Positions 55,364 through 64,000 of a DNA stretch of 64,000 nt are shown in pieces. This DNA is from Proteles cristata cristata (lineage: Eukaryota; Chordata; Mammalia; Carnivora; Hyaenidae). A program made the position numbers and the translations under genes. Location of the stretch: NCBI GenBank assembly GCA_017311185.1, contig JAESUZ010002613.1, positions 62,001-126,000 on the forward strand, given 5' to 3'. The notes under the pieces were generated by a model. It ran no database searches. It saw nothing but the letters and a program-made list of their open reading frames with translations, and was not told the DNA's origin. The number at the start of each line of letters is the position of its first letter. The first letter of the stretch is position 1.

Positions 55364-56050
55364 AACGAAGAGACTTCATTTAAAATGGAGTCATAAGCCC
55401 TGAAGGGGGAGCTCTCATGTACACACCAGACCCACAGCCTACATTACCACCAGGAAGAATGAAGATAACCATTTCAACAAGGGACGGCACATTTCACGTA
55501 GGAATTTATCTCCCGCCTTTGTTTTTTTAATGTTTCTTTGAAAGAATGAAAGAGAGAGCATGCGCGCATGAGCAGGGGAGGGTCAAAGAGAGAGGGAGAC
55601 ACAGAATCGGAAGCAGGCTCCAGGCTCTGAGCTGTCATCACAGAGCCCGACGCGGGACTCAAACCCACACACCAGGAGATCACGACCGGAGCTGACGTCA
55701 GACACTCAACCAACTGAGCCACCCAGGCGCCCCTCTCTCCCACCTTTAAATAAAGGAAGGAAGAGCCCACCCTGCCCCAGCACTAATGGCGAACCAGTGC
55801 CTGCAGCCACCGAGAGGCCGCCACAAAGGCACACTCTTGTCCTTCCCCAGTGAACTTCCGTTCAGAGCGACTCTGCCCAGTTTCCTCCAAAAACCTAAGA
55901 AAAGCTGACTTTCCCTTTGTTTCTTCAGCCGTGCCTATGGTTCACCACAGCTCGCTTGTCCCAAACTGCAATTCCTCTGCTTTCCCTGAATTAACTCATT
56001 TTTTTTTACTTAAATAAAATTGCTCTTCGTCCTGTTTAAAGTTAACACTG
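55364..56050 (+). mobile_element. Probable ERV-type solo LTR inside the MITE
   Basis: Between the two MITE halves lies a segment with 'acttcatttaaaatggagtc' near its start and an LTR-like 3' end: pyrimidine-rich, then 'acttaaataaaattgctctt', which holds an AATAAA polyadenylation signal. No internal retroviral genes remain. A CAN-SINE is inserted. The family is not identified and the left edge, next to the purine tract, is uncertain. Confidence 0.5.
55521..55734 (-). mobile_element. CAN-SINE
   Basis: Duplication tctccc[g/a]ccttt at 55509-55520 and 55735-55746. General type, with CpGs in the head. Confidence 0.93.
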
Positions 56051-56413
56051 CCTATGATAAAGTTTACCTTATACATGAGACACAGTAAGAGATTAGCAAC
56101 AATAGCTAATAATGAAACGGAACAACTATAACAAACTACTACGACAGAAGTTCCGTGAATGCGGTCTCTCAAGATACCGACCGCACTGTACTCACCCCCC
56201 TGGTGACAACGCGAGAGATACCACAGAGATCACGCCTGCGTGAGGAGATGACGTCAAGTGAATGACGCAGCACTGGGATGTAGCAGTTAGGCTACTCATT
56301 GACCTCCTGATGATTCGTCAGAAGGAGGGGCAGCTGCTTCCAGACCGTGGTTGACTGAGGGTAACCGAAACTGCGGACGCGAAACCGCAGATACAGAAGA
56401 GTACTGTAGCCCA
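56050..56413 (+). mobile_element. Tigger-type MITE, right part
   Basis: It resumes with 'cctatgataaagtttacctt', 'gacacagtaagagattagca', 'aacaatagctaataatgaaa' and 'gaatgcggtctctcaagata'. It ends with the 'gaccgtggttgactgagggt' / 'gcgaaaccgcagata' terminal region, the complement of the left 'gcctgaaacagc' end. CpG-rich for this window. Confidence 0.68.
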
Positions 56414-57049
56414 CGTCCACGCGGCTGGAGGCGGCCACCTGGTGCGGAGGCGGAGGCCCAGCATTGCCCGGTGTAGGCTGGGAGCAGTGGTGCTTCTAGC
56501 ACCAGCAGGCACGTGCCCCAGAGGGCGTGGGCATAGGCAGTGTCCAGTGCTGTAACCGATCTGGCCTCTGCCAGATGGGCCGGTGGGGGACCCTCTTCTG
56601 GATACGAGTGGTTCTCTGAAAGTCTGTGAGCTCCTGGCTTATAGCCAGACCAGAGGGTTCCATCCAGGTGCTACAGGCTCAGCCATTCACTCAGAGCCAC
56701 TTCCCCAGAGAGCAAGGAAGCTGCAAGAGGGCTGGCTTCTGTGAACTCATCACTCTTCCCCATCACTAGGATCACCAGAATCTCTCCCTCAGAGCTCTCC
56801 CTAACTCTGAATCTCAGGGAAGGAAAGGGGAGAGGAGTAGAACACCCTGCTTCCCAGAGGGGCTTTTTACAGCTATTGACCTAACTCCTCCCCAGAGCTT
56901 CCCATGGGCTCTATTTGACCTTTATTCAGAGCAGGGACCCAGCCTGGTATACATCTGCAGATGAAAGATGTCCCTCAAGATGTGCTCGTGAGTGAGAGCA
57001 GCTGCCAGCTGGTTCACCAAAAAAAAAGAATAATGTATGGTAGGGCTCT
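56414..57049. other. Unassigned GC-richer sequence
   Basis: Locally GC-rich with several CpGs at 56414-56540, then ordinary. No exon recognised. Includes a weaker CTCF-like motif at 56431-56447 (minus strand CCGCACCAGGTGGCCGC). Confidence 0.45.
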
Positions 57050-57325
57050 CCCTTACACCAGAAACGTGAATTGTAGGAATTTGCCTTACAGAAATCCTTA
57101 AGCAAGGACCAACGATAGTCATTGTAGCAGAAAACTGAAAACAATGTAAATATGCATAAATAGGAGTGGTTAAGAAAATTATAGTGTATCCAAAACACAG
57201 GGTGCCACACACAGCTTTAAAAGCAATGAGGTAGATTTATGTTTACTGATGTGAAAAGATATGCAAGATTCTTTAGTAATTGAGAAAAAAGCATACCTAA
57301 AGGCATGTTTATAATATCCTCTTTC
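57050..57325 (+). mobile_element. Old L1M 3'-region fragment
   Basis: 'ggaatttgccttacagaaat', 'aaaactgaaaacaatgtaaa', 'aaataggagtggttaagaaa' and 'tgaggtagatttatgtttac' match the end of an ancient L1. Confidence 0.75.
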
Positions 57326-57334
57326 TCATTTTTT

Positions 57335-57560
57335 AAGACATTCTCTATAAAAGTAACAAACACTATAAGCCAGATACTCTAAGTACTTTGCATATATTAA
57401 CTCATCTACTCCTCACAACTACCCTATGGGGTAGGTACCCATTTTACACTTAGGAAAACTGAGGTATAGGGAGGTTATGTAACTGCAATTAAGCCCATGA
57501 AGCTAGCAGGGACTAAGAGTTACCACTGTAACTGGGTCGAGAGTCCAGCATCTCAGCACC
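57335..57560 (-). mobile_element. MIR/L2-type remnant
   Basis: 'actctaagtactttgcatat', 'cctcacaactaccctatggg', 'cccattttacacttaggaaa' and 'actgaggtatagggaggtta' are well preserved. Confidence 0.78.
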
Positions 57561-57627
57561 ACATTTCATTTTTCTCTGTAGGTAGGTCTGGCCACACTTG
57601 TTTGGAAAGAAACCCAAGAAAACTCTT

Positions 57628-57818
57628 ATTTTTTAATTATTTATTTTTGAGAGAGAGAGCAGAAACGGGGGATGATGCAGAGAGAGAAGGGGACAGAGGA
57701 TCCAAAGCAGACTCCACACTGAAAGAAGCAAGCCCATGTGGGCTCGAACTCATGAACTGTGAGATCATGACCTGAGCAAAAGTTGGAAGCTCAACTGACT
57801 GAGCCACCCAGGCGCCCC
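57628..57818 (-). mobile_element. CAN-SINE, diverged
   Basis: Duplication agaaaac[t/c]ctt at 57617-57627 and 57819-57829. The body is diverged and partly shortened; the head ends CCACCCAGGCGCCCC. Confidence 0.92.
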
Positions 57819-57829
57819 AGAAAACCCTT

Positions 57830-57960
57830 GACACTAGTTACCTTCAAGAGTCATGATTAGGAAACTGAAAGAATAGAAGGAAAAGTTTTATATTTGAATA
57901 TATGACTTTCTGTACAACTTGACTATTTTTGTAATAAGCATGCATTGCCTTTACAATATA
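57830..57960 (+). mobile_element. Old L1M 3' terminus
   Basis: 'agttaccttcaagagtcatg' and 'aataagcatgcattgccttt' match the terminal 3'UTR of ancient L1. It may be the continuation of 57050-57325. Confidence 0.6.
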
Positions 57961-58020
57961 GACACATATAAATGTGCATGTATACATACATACACATACA
58001 TAAACATACACATATATTTG
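57961..58020. repeat. (CATA)n/(CACA)n tract
   Basis: Imperfect alternating ACAT/ACATAC repeat at the 3' end of the L1M fragment. Confidence 0.85.
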
Positions 58021-58059
58021 TTATTTACGACTGAGTCTCTAGACTTGGACTGATGCCAT

Positions 58060-58640
58060 CATCCACCTTAGTCCTAATCACACTGATACTCCCTACTCTG
58101 ATTTGCTAAAATCCGGCTCAGGCTTTATTCATTCATCCATTAATACTGAATCTGCCCTGAGTGCCAGGACTGATCACTGTCCTGCTTAAAACCTGCAATG
58201 ACTTTCACCAGTCATGACAAAGTCTGTGATGCACTTCATACTCAAACTTTGACACCTAAACCCTTGACCCTTCATACTCAAACCACGTACTTGGGCAACA
58301 CTAAACAGTTAGTTATTCCCTGTTCACAAATTTCTGTCACTAGCTTCCAAGATTGCTCTTATGAAGCCATCCATTTCTACCCTTGCTTGAACTCTTACTC
58401 ATCTTTTAATGACCATTCAAGAAGTACCTCAGTGTAGAAACTTTCCCCAAGCTCCTTGCTGATGTCCTTCCCCATCAAGAATGAGTTTGCTCCCATAAAC
58501 CCTGCCTGTGTCTCAATCCTAGGACTTCACACCTCACTTTAATTGCCTGATATGGACACCTGTCTCCAGTGAGTTCCATGAGGATTCTGTGCTCATCTTT
58601 GCTTCCTAGGCAACTAGCAGAGAACCCGGCAAAGTATAAA
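58060..58640 (+). mobile_element. L2 3' remnant
   Basis: 'ctgcttaaaacctgcaatga' near the start, 'accctt...tctgtcact' in the middle, 'gcttgaactcttactcatct', 'agtgagttccatgaggattc' and 'gctcatctttgcttcctag' at the end follow the L2 3' layout over almost 600 bases. Confidence 0.75.
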
Positions 58641-58689
58641 TCCTCAAGAACATCTGGGAACTAAGAGAAAATATTGAAAATAATAGTTC

Positions 58690-58925
58690 TCCCTGTCATA
58701 TGCCAAGCACTTAACACTTTACATGGATTAGCTCTGTTATCCTCACAGAAGCCCTATGATGCAGGAACTGTGATTATAGTTCTAGCCAAGAGGCCTTTTA
58801 AAAGTGCAAAGTGATTATGTCATTTGCCTAAATTTGCACAACTGGAGTATAGTAACAGTCAGATATAGATCCAGGCGTGTGACCTCAGAACCATGGACTG
58901 AACCTCTGTGCTACCAGCTGTCTCT
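58690..58925 (-). mobile_element. MIR/L2-type remnant
   Basis: 'gccaagcacttaacacttta', 'atcctcacagaagccctatg', 'gcctaaatttgcacaactgg' and 'ggactgaacctctgtgct'. Confidence 0.65.
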
Positions 58926-58929
58926 GGTA

Positions 58930-59268
58930 GCTGTCTCTGGAGAGTTAAGTAGTCTAATTCCATGCTTCTAACTCCTCTCCAGGTCCCCCATCACCGCCTA
59001 TGCTCTGACTTGGGAATGTAACACCCATGAAGCGTATACTTTGTGGAATACATACAGATGTCATTTCCTTGTTCCATCAAAGCTCACAAAAGAGACGCCA
59101 CATACTGACATTTGTGTTACCTCAGTGATGAGCTGGAGCCTGGATGGAGGGGGAAGGGGGGGCGGGGGATAGGGCTGGAGAAAGGAAGATATCTTACCTC
59201 TTATGAGCCGGTTGTCAGGGTAAAAGGCAACTTCTAAACAGCATCTCAGCATCTTTCCTATGTTGTTG
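58930..59268. other. Unassigned sequence with a G cluster
   Basis: No repeat recognised. Holds the four-run G cluster at 59149-59174. Confidence 0.5.
59149..59174 (+). other. G-quadruplex-type motif
   Basis: Four G runs of 5, 7, 5 and 3 separated by loops of 2, 1 and 3 bases within 26 bases of the plus strand. This satisfies the usual G3+N1-7 rule. Confidence 0.8.

Positions 59269-59338
<70 letters not shown>
59269..59338. repeat. (CT)n microsatellite
   Basis: About 61 bases of uninterrupted CT units (59269-59329), then one G and a further short run. No SINE body flanks it, so it is a free-standing tract. Confidence 0.97.
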
Positions 59339-61055
59339 AAAAGAGAATAGGATGGTCCTACTTTCTTCTAGAATTCCTAGCTGCATCAAAGTGCCTCAGA
59401 ACCAACACTGCAGCACCACCTTGTGTTCAAACTCCATTATGTCACCCCAGTTGAAGCATGTAAATAAGATAGAAGTCTCTTTTTCCAGGTTGATGAATAG
59501 TGATGATCACACATACACAGTCGTATATCCCCGATCCTTTTATAAAATACCGTTGTATGGTGGACACAGTGTGCTCTCCTTACATTCCCTGTCAGTAAAG
59601 GACTTGTCACCCAGCTGCTGGGAGTGCACAGCTACTGACAGCCTTTTGCTGTCAGCCCTAGAAATTGCCTCAGCTGCAGAGAGCAAGATCACATCCTTCC
59701 CAAGGAGACTTATATACAATGTCTGATGGATACAGTGACATAAAGACTGGTGATCTTGGCCCAACAAAGACACCTCTGAAGAGACATTCTCACTGCAGAG
59801 CTCCCCCATGGGTTGGCTGAGGCTGTCCCTGGACCTTCATTTCAAAAAGCTTCCCCCTCTCCCCAGTCCTGCTTTCTGTCCCTCTTTTCCATAGGTGTCT
59901 ATCTGAAGGGCACACCTTAATAACCATCTTACACACTAAACTGCATCCCAGAATCTACTTCCACCACACTATGTCTCTGAAATATGGAAGAATCTCTGTT
60001 TATTCACCTATTCAAGAAGCATTTACTAAGCCTGCATGTACTAAGGAATGAATTAGAAGATCAAATTCCCTATTTCTATAATCTAGAGCTTAAACTAGTC
60101 TAAATGAAGCTCCTGATTCTGTCAGCTGGTTTACAGGCAAGCAAGAGTACAAATAAATCATGTGAACCAATTAGTAGTACCAAAACCCTCTTTAAGATCC
60201 TGCACTAAGAGAAATAGAACATCAGGGCCACACTGATAGTTTATCAGTGTCATGTGACCTGCCAATCATGGGGAAAAGGGATGGATACTTCCCACACAGA
60301 TTTAAAGAATACATTTTGAAATTTTTTTTTTAAGTTAGAAGTGGAGAGTGGGTAGGGGAAAGTACCTGTCCCATGGCAGCATTTTGTTATCCCTCTTGGC
60401 TTTAGCTTCTTTTCTTAACCAAAGCAATTAAGGGCATTCCTGGGGAGATATCAGATGCCACCAATACTCTGACCCCTAATTCAGAGATGCAGGTCCTGGG
60501 AATTCCCCACCTATTTTCTAAATATGAGTTCCTCGAATCTTCCATCATGTATTTCAACATTAGGGCACCAAAAACATCTTCACTCAGTGCCACTATCACA
60601 AATACCCATATCATACAGACTACATATCACCTAGTGGGAGAAGAAAGCCAGGCATTCTAAGGACATGAGTGTGTTGTGTCCAGTAGCCCTGAATAGTTAA
60701 CAAAATGCAGAACTGGAAGAACTGTAACACCTGAATGGACACCCATTGTTCCGTCAGCACCTGAACACCTTCCCCATCTGGGGTGCAACAGTTTCTTCTG
60801 GGAAGTATTATCTTCTCGCTCTAACAGGGGCTGTTACGTCTGTATGCAGTTCTATCACCTCTGTCAGCACCGAGGTTGGGGACAGACCTCACCTAACAAA
60901 AGAGGTATGGATTTACAAACGCCTGGAGGGAAACCATAGCAGGGGGCGCCCTAGTAAAAAATAAACATGCAAAGTAGTAAGAGTTGGTTTGTTACACTCT
61001 AAACAAAGCACTCACCTCCCTAGGTCTTCGTTGTCTGCAACAGAAGAAAACATAG
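59339..61055. other. Unassigned noncoding block
   Basis: About 1.7 kb with no recognised repeat or exon. The longest frame is 124 codons from 59352 and has no recognisable domain. It holds a CTCF-like motif at 60935-60953. Confidence 0.45.
60935..60953 (+). promoter_or_regulatory. Candidate CTCF binding site
   Basis: CATAGCAGGGGGCGCCCTA matches the CTCF core (CCAGCAGGGGGCGC) except at the first positions. It is outside recognised repeats. Orientation is opposite to the 52919 site. Confidence 0.5.
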
Positions 61056-61059
61056 TACC

Positions 61060-61270
61060 CATTTTATGACCCACTATGTGATGTGCTATGTTTGGGCTTT
61101 ACTTACAGGCTGCTACTTTTCTCAGCTACTCAGGGATGCCATTTTACAGATGAGAAAGTGCTGGCTCACAGAGGTTAAGCAACTTGCCACGGAGCTGGGA
61201 ACTGGCAGAGCTCATGTTTGAACGCAGTTTTGTTTAGCAACAAAGCCCAGCTTCTTTATCTCACATATCG
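61060..61270 (-). mobile_element. MIR/L2-type remnant
   Basis: 'gccattttacagatgagaaa', 'ggctcacagaggttaagcaa' and 'cttgccacggagctgggaac' are well preserved minus-strand MIR sequence. Confidence 0.78.
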
Positions 61271-61282
61271 TTGTCTCTTAAT

Positions 61283-61485
61283 GTTTCTTTTCTAAGAGAG
61301 AGAGGGAGGAAGAGAGAGAGAGAGCAGAGGAGAGGCAGAGGAGGAGGGAGACACAGAATCTAAAGCAGGCTCCAGGCTCTGAGCTGTCAGCACAGAGCCT
61401 GATGTGGGGCTCAAATTCACAAACCGCGAGATCTTGACGTGAGCCCAGGTCAGATGCTTAGCCAACTGAGCCACCCAGGCACCCC
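61283..61485 (-). mobile_element. CAN-SINE
   Basis: Imperfect duplication at[c/t]g[t]tgtct.ttaat around 61266-61282 and 61486-61502. (GA)n-rich body at 61296-61324. Confidence 0.9.
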
Positions 61486-61670
61486 TATTGCTGTCTGTTA
61501 ATAGCATCTCACACGCTCTTAAAAGAATATATGTGAAAGTTCTCCCTAGCACAGCACCTGTACCTCATAGGCACTCAATAAATGCAAGAATGTCTGAGAG
61601 GAATTTAACAGGTTCTGAACACACCTGTGTCTGCAGTTAATTACCTCTCACGAGCTTGTCCTTTTGTTTG

Positions 61671-61721
61671 TTTCTTTTTTTTTTTAAGAGAGAGAGAGAG
61701 CATGAGCAGAGGAGAAGGGCA

Positions 61722-61757
<36 letters not shown>

Positions 61758-61879
61758 CTCTTAAGCAGGCTCCATGCTCAGTGCAGAGCCAACTTGGGCT
61801 CAATCCCACCATCCTGAGATCATGACCTGAGGCAAAAGGAAGAGTATCATTCAACCAACTGAGCCACCTAGGCACCCCC
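61671..61879 (-). mobile_element. CAN-SINE, diverged, expanded (GA)n
   Basis: Its CT body expanded to two (GA)n runs between 61688 and 61756. The A box and B box are decayed ('caatcccaccatcctgag'). No clear duplication. Confidence 0.85.
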
Positions 61880-61924
61880 ACACTAGCCTTCCTTAATACC
61901 TGACATTTAGCTATTCATCTTTCT

Positions 61925-62460
61925 TTTCAGTTTTTTTTCTTTTAAAAAATGTTTTAAGTTTTTACTTTAATTCCAATTAGTTAACATACCATGTCATATT
62001 AGTTTCAGGTATACTATATAGTAATTCAACACTTCCATACATCACTCTGTGCTCATCATGACGAGTGAACTCAAAATCCCCATCACATATTTCATCCATC
62101 TCCCACCCCCTCCACTCTGGTAACCACCAGTTTGTTCTCTATAGTTAAGAGTCTGGGGGTGCCGGGGTGGCTCAGCCAATTAAGCATCTGACTTCAGCTT
62201 AGGTCATGATCTCACGGTTCATGGGTTCAAGCCCCTCATTGGGCTCTGTGCTGATGGCTAGCTCAGAGCCTGAAGCCTAAGAGCCTAGCTCAGAGCCTGG
62301 AACCTGTCTTTGGATTCTGTGCCTCCCCCTCTCTCTGACCCTTCCTTGCTCACACTGTCTCTCTCTCAAAAAAATAAATAAAATATTTTTTTTAAAAAAC
62401 AGTCTGTTTCTTGCTTTGTCTGTCTCTTACTTTTTTCCTTTTGCTTTTTTGCTCTGTCTT
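61925..62460 (-). mobile_element. 5'-truncated L1 end split by a SINE
   Basis: It reads as the complement of a carnivore L1 3' end ('cattagttaacataccatgt'-type segment, 'gtgctcatcatgacgagtga', 'ccaccagtttgttctctata'), interrupted at 62156 and continuing as 'gtctgtttcttgctttgtc'. Similar 3'UTR sequence occurs at the minus-strand L1 end at 7509-7740. Confidence 0.8.
62156..62396 (+). mobile_element. CAN-SINE with internal tandem duplication
   Basis: Flanked by a short duplication a[g/c]agtctg at 62148-62155 and 62399-62406. The segment AGCTCAGAGCCTG-AGCCTA occurs twice in tandem at about 62258-62310, so the copy is longer than its relatives in the body. Confidence 0.9.
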
Positions 62461-62529
62461 TTAAGTTTTAAGCATTTATTAGAGTTTAAATATTTCTGTG
62501 ACTGTTGGATAAATGGTGTGCCCCTCATA

Positions 62530-63000
62530 GGCTGACAGCTATAAGAAAGCAGAGTGGGACCACACCTGCTTTGTTCCCAGAGTGTTCCCAGCACCTATTA
62601 TATTCCTAGAATACTATAGGCGTCAAAAATGCATACGTTGCATGAGTAAAGAATGAATGACTAGAATACTTAAGTATATTTTCAGATTAAATGGTGTCCT
62701 CACAGCCAGACAGGCAGGTGGACACTATTTTGCCTATTCCTAAATGAAAAAAATTGAAGATTGAAAAAAATGAAAGCTTCCATCCCAAGGTTCTTCATTT
62801 GAGTTACTTTCTTGTCATTTCCCTCAATTTCAGACCCCTTTAACCTTCCTTCACACCTGTCTGGAAACCGGCAGTAATCCAGCACCTGCGTCTTTAACTC
62901 CTATTTCCCTTGTCTGTGTTCCCTGCTAGACTGTGGGCTCTGTAAGGGCAGGGATAGCATCTTCCTGTCTGTCATAACACCGGCACTTAGAACAATGTTT
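62530..63000 (+). mobile_element. L2-like fragments
   Basis: Two L2 3'-type pieces ('tgttcccagcacctattata' at 62573-62600 and 'gactgtgggctctgtaaggg', 'cagggatagcatcttcctgt' at 62930-62970) with unassigned sequence between. Confidence 0.55.
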
Positions 63001-63084
63001 TATGTATGCATTACATGTAACACATTGTGTATGTAAAATACACATATCATACGAACAAGTATATGCATAATAAATAATAAAATA

Positions 63085-63270
63085 GTCTGACTTTGAGTGT
63101 CAACTCTGCCTTCTGGCAGCCATGTATCCTTAGACAAGTCACTTAAACTTGCTGAGCCCAGTTTACTCATAGATAAAATGGATATAATAATACCTCCTTG
63201 TAAAGTTTCTGTAAGGATTAACAGTGCTAGTATGCCTAGAAGAGATCCTGACACCTAATTAGAACCCAAA
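63085..63270 (+). mobile_element. MIR remnant
   Basis: 'atccttagacaagtcactta', 'cagtttactcatagataaaa', 'ataataatacctccttgtaa' and 'tctgtaaggattaacagtgc'. Confidence 0.82.
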
Positions 63271-64000
63271 TGATGAATGCTTATTTCCCCTGCCCTGTTC
63301 AGCTATAGGGACAGAGACCTTCTGACCTATTTCTAACTGTACTGAAAGGAGGCCTTAACACTCACAGGTAGTTTGGCCCAACTAGGGAAGGATCCACAGA
63401 GGTATTTAGGGACCACAGCTCATGTAGTAACTAGTAACTAAGACTGTCCCTTTGCCTTCTAGGACATAGAAGGAATGAGTACTGAGCAAGCATTTGCTCA
63501 GAGATTCAGATTTAGCTACCCAGCATAGCACAAACATGGCTTCCAGACAAATGATGGGCACCCTTCACCACTTCCTTGAGGCCTTGCTCCAGGGAGCCTC
63601 AGAGGCCCTTGAGCTCACAGGTTTCCAGCCTCTCTTGTCTCAACTTCTCCTTCCTCCTTTCTTTGCCCCTTACCTTATCCAGACAGTTGTCCTCATTTCA
63701 TCCCCTATGCTAGAAACTCCATATTTTTATCCCTTTCTATCCCAAACTATAGAACCAAAGTTATCAAGTCACTAAAAGGAACAAAGAACCTGCCATTTAG
63801 CGTTACCTGCTCTCTTTAAAGGTATATGTGAATACGTAAGGAGCAAAATATTTTCTGTGGGCACATTTAATGATAATAATGGTATCCTCCTTAGTTGCAG
63901 CAGCCCTGGGATTCTACCTTAACCCATTTCTTATCATTAGCATTGAGGCCATTATAGCCACCCCTCCCTCCTGGCAGTGTCCAAATGCTGGCATTTTAAG
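63271..64000. other. Unassigned noncoding sequence
   Basis: No recognised repeat, exon or RNA gene to the end of the window. Confidence 0.5.

Noticed and set aside
59352..59726. 124-codon open frame downstream of the CT tract
   Set aside because: The opposite strand is also open over much of it, the translation is low in recognisable motifs, and no start context or homology is evident.

Overview
The window is nuclear DNA from a carnivoran mammal, most likely a feliform (cat, hyena, civet or mongoose lineage). The main evidence is about 28 copies of the tRNA-Lys-derived CAN-SINE in its feliform version, carrying a Pol III A box and B box, a (CT)n segment and an AATAAA-containing A-rich tail. 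Carnivore-type LINE-1 sequence is also present on both strands. I cannot name the species. The window is AT-rich and is intergenic or deep-intronic sequence. I found no host protein-coding exon, tRNA, rRNA, recognisable ncRNA, CRISPR array or bacterial-type operon. Every reading frame I could assign belongs to a decayed transposable element.

Layout. 1-5.1 kb: unique sequence with a MIR, a young SINE and two old LTR-type repeats. 5.1-18.4 kb: a nested transposon complex. An old plus-strand LINE-1 (5106-7508 and 14876-18360) is split by a near-complete 7.4-kb minus-strand LINE-1 (7509-14875) flanked by a perfect 16-bp target-site duplication. The inner L1 itself holds four SINEs, one of them inserted inside another. 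18.4-20.1 kb: an old HAL1-like element. 20.6-34 kb: old L2, MIR, MaLR-LTR and L1 debris with younger SINEs on top. 34.4-36.8 kb: a Tigger1 DNA transposon with recognisable but broken transposase, interrupted by a SINE. 37-44.4 kb: MIR, MER5-type hAT fragments, 5'-truncated L1 3' ends and SINEs. 44.4-48 kb: the largest block with no repeat I can name. 48-64 kb: SINEs, L2 and MIR copies, old L1M fragments, a Tigger-type MITE split by an ERV LTR, long microsatellites, a G-quadruplex-type G cluster and candidate CTCF sites.

How the parts relate. This is a record of successive insertions rather than a set of cooperating genes. Target-site duplications give the order of events at many sites: MIR, L2 and HAL1 first; then MaLR LTRs, MER5 and Tigger; then L1; then general CAN-SINEs; and last a CAN-SINE subgroup with five shared diagnostic differences. 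I saw no undescribed enzymatic or defence system. The observations most worth following are the nested L1 complex, the young SINE subgroup, and the CTCF-like motifs at 52.9 and 60.9 kb. Repeat family names come from recall of consensus features; no database search was run.
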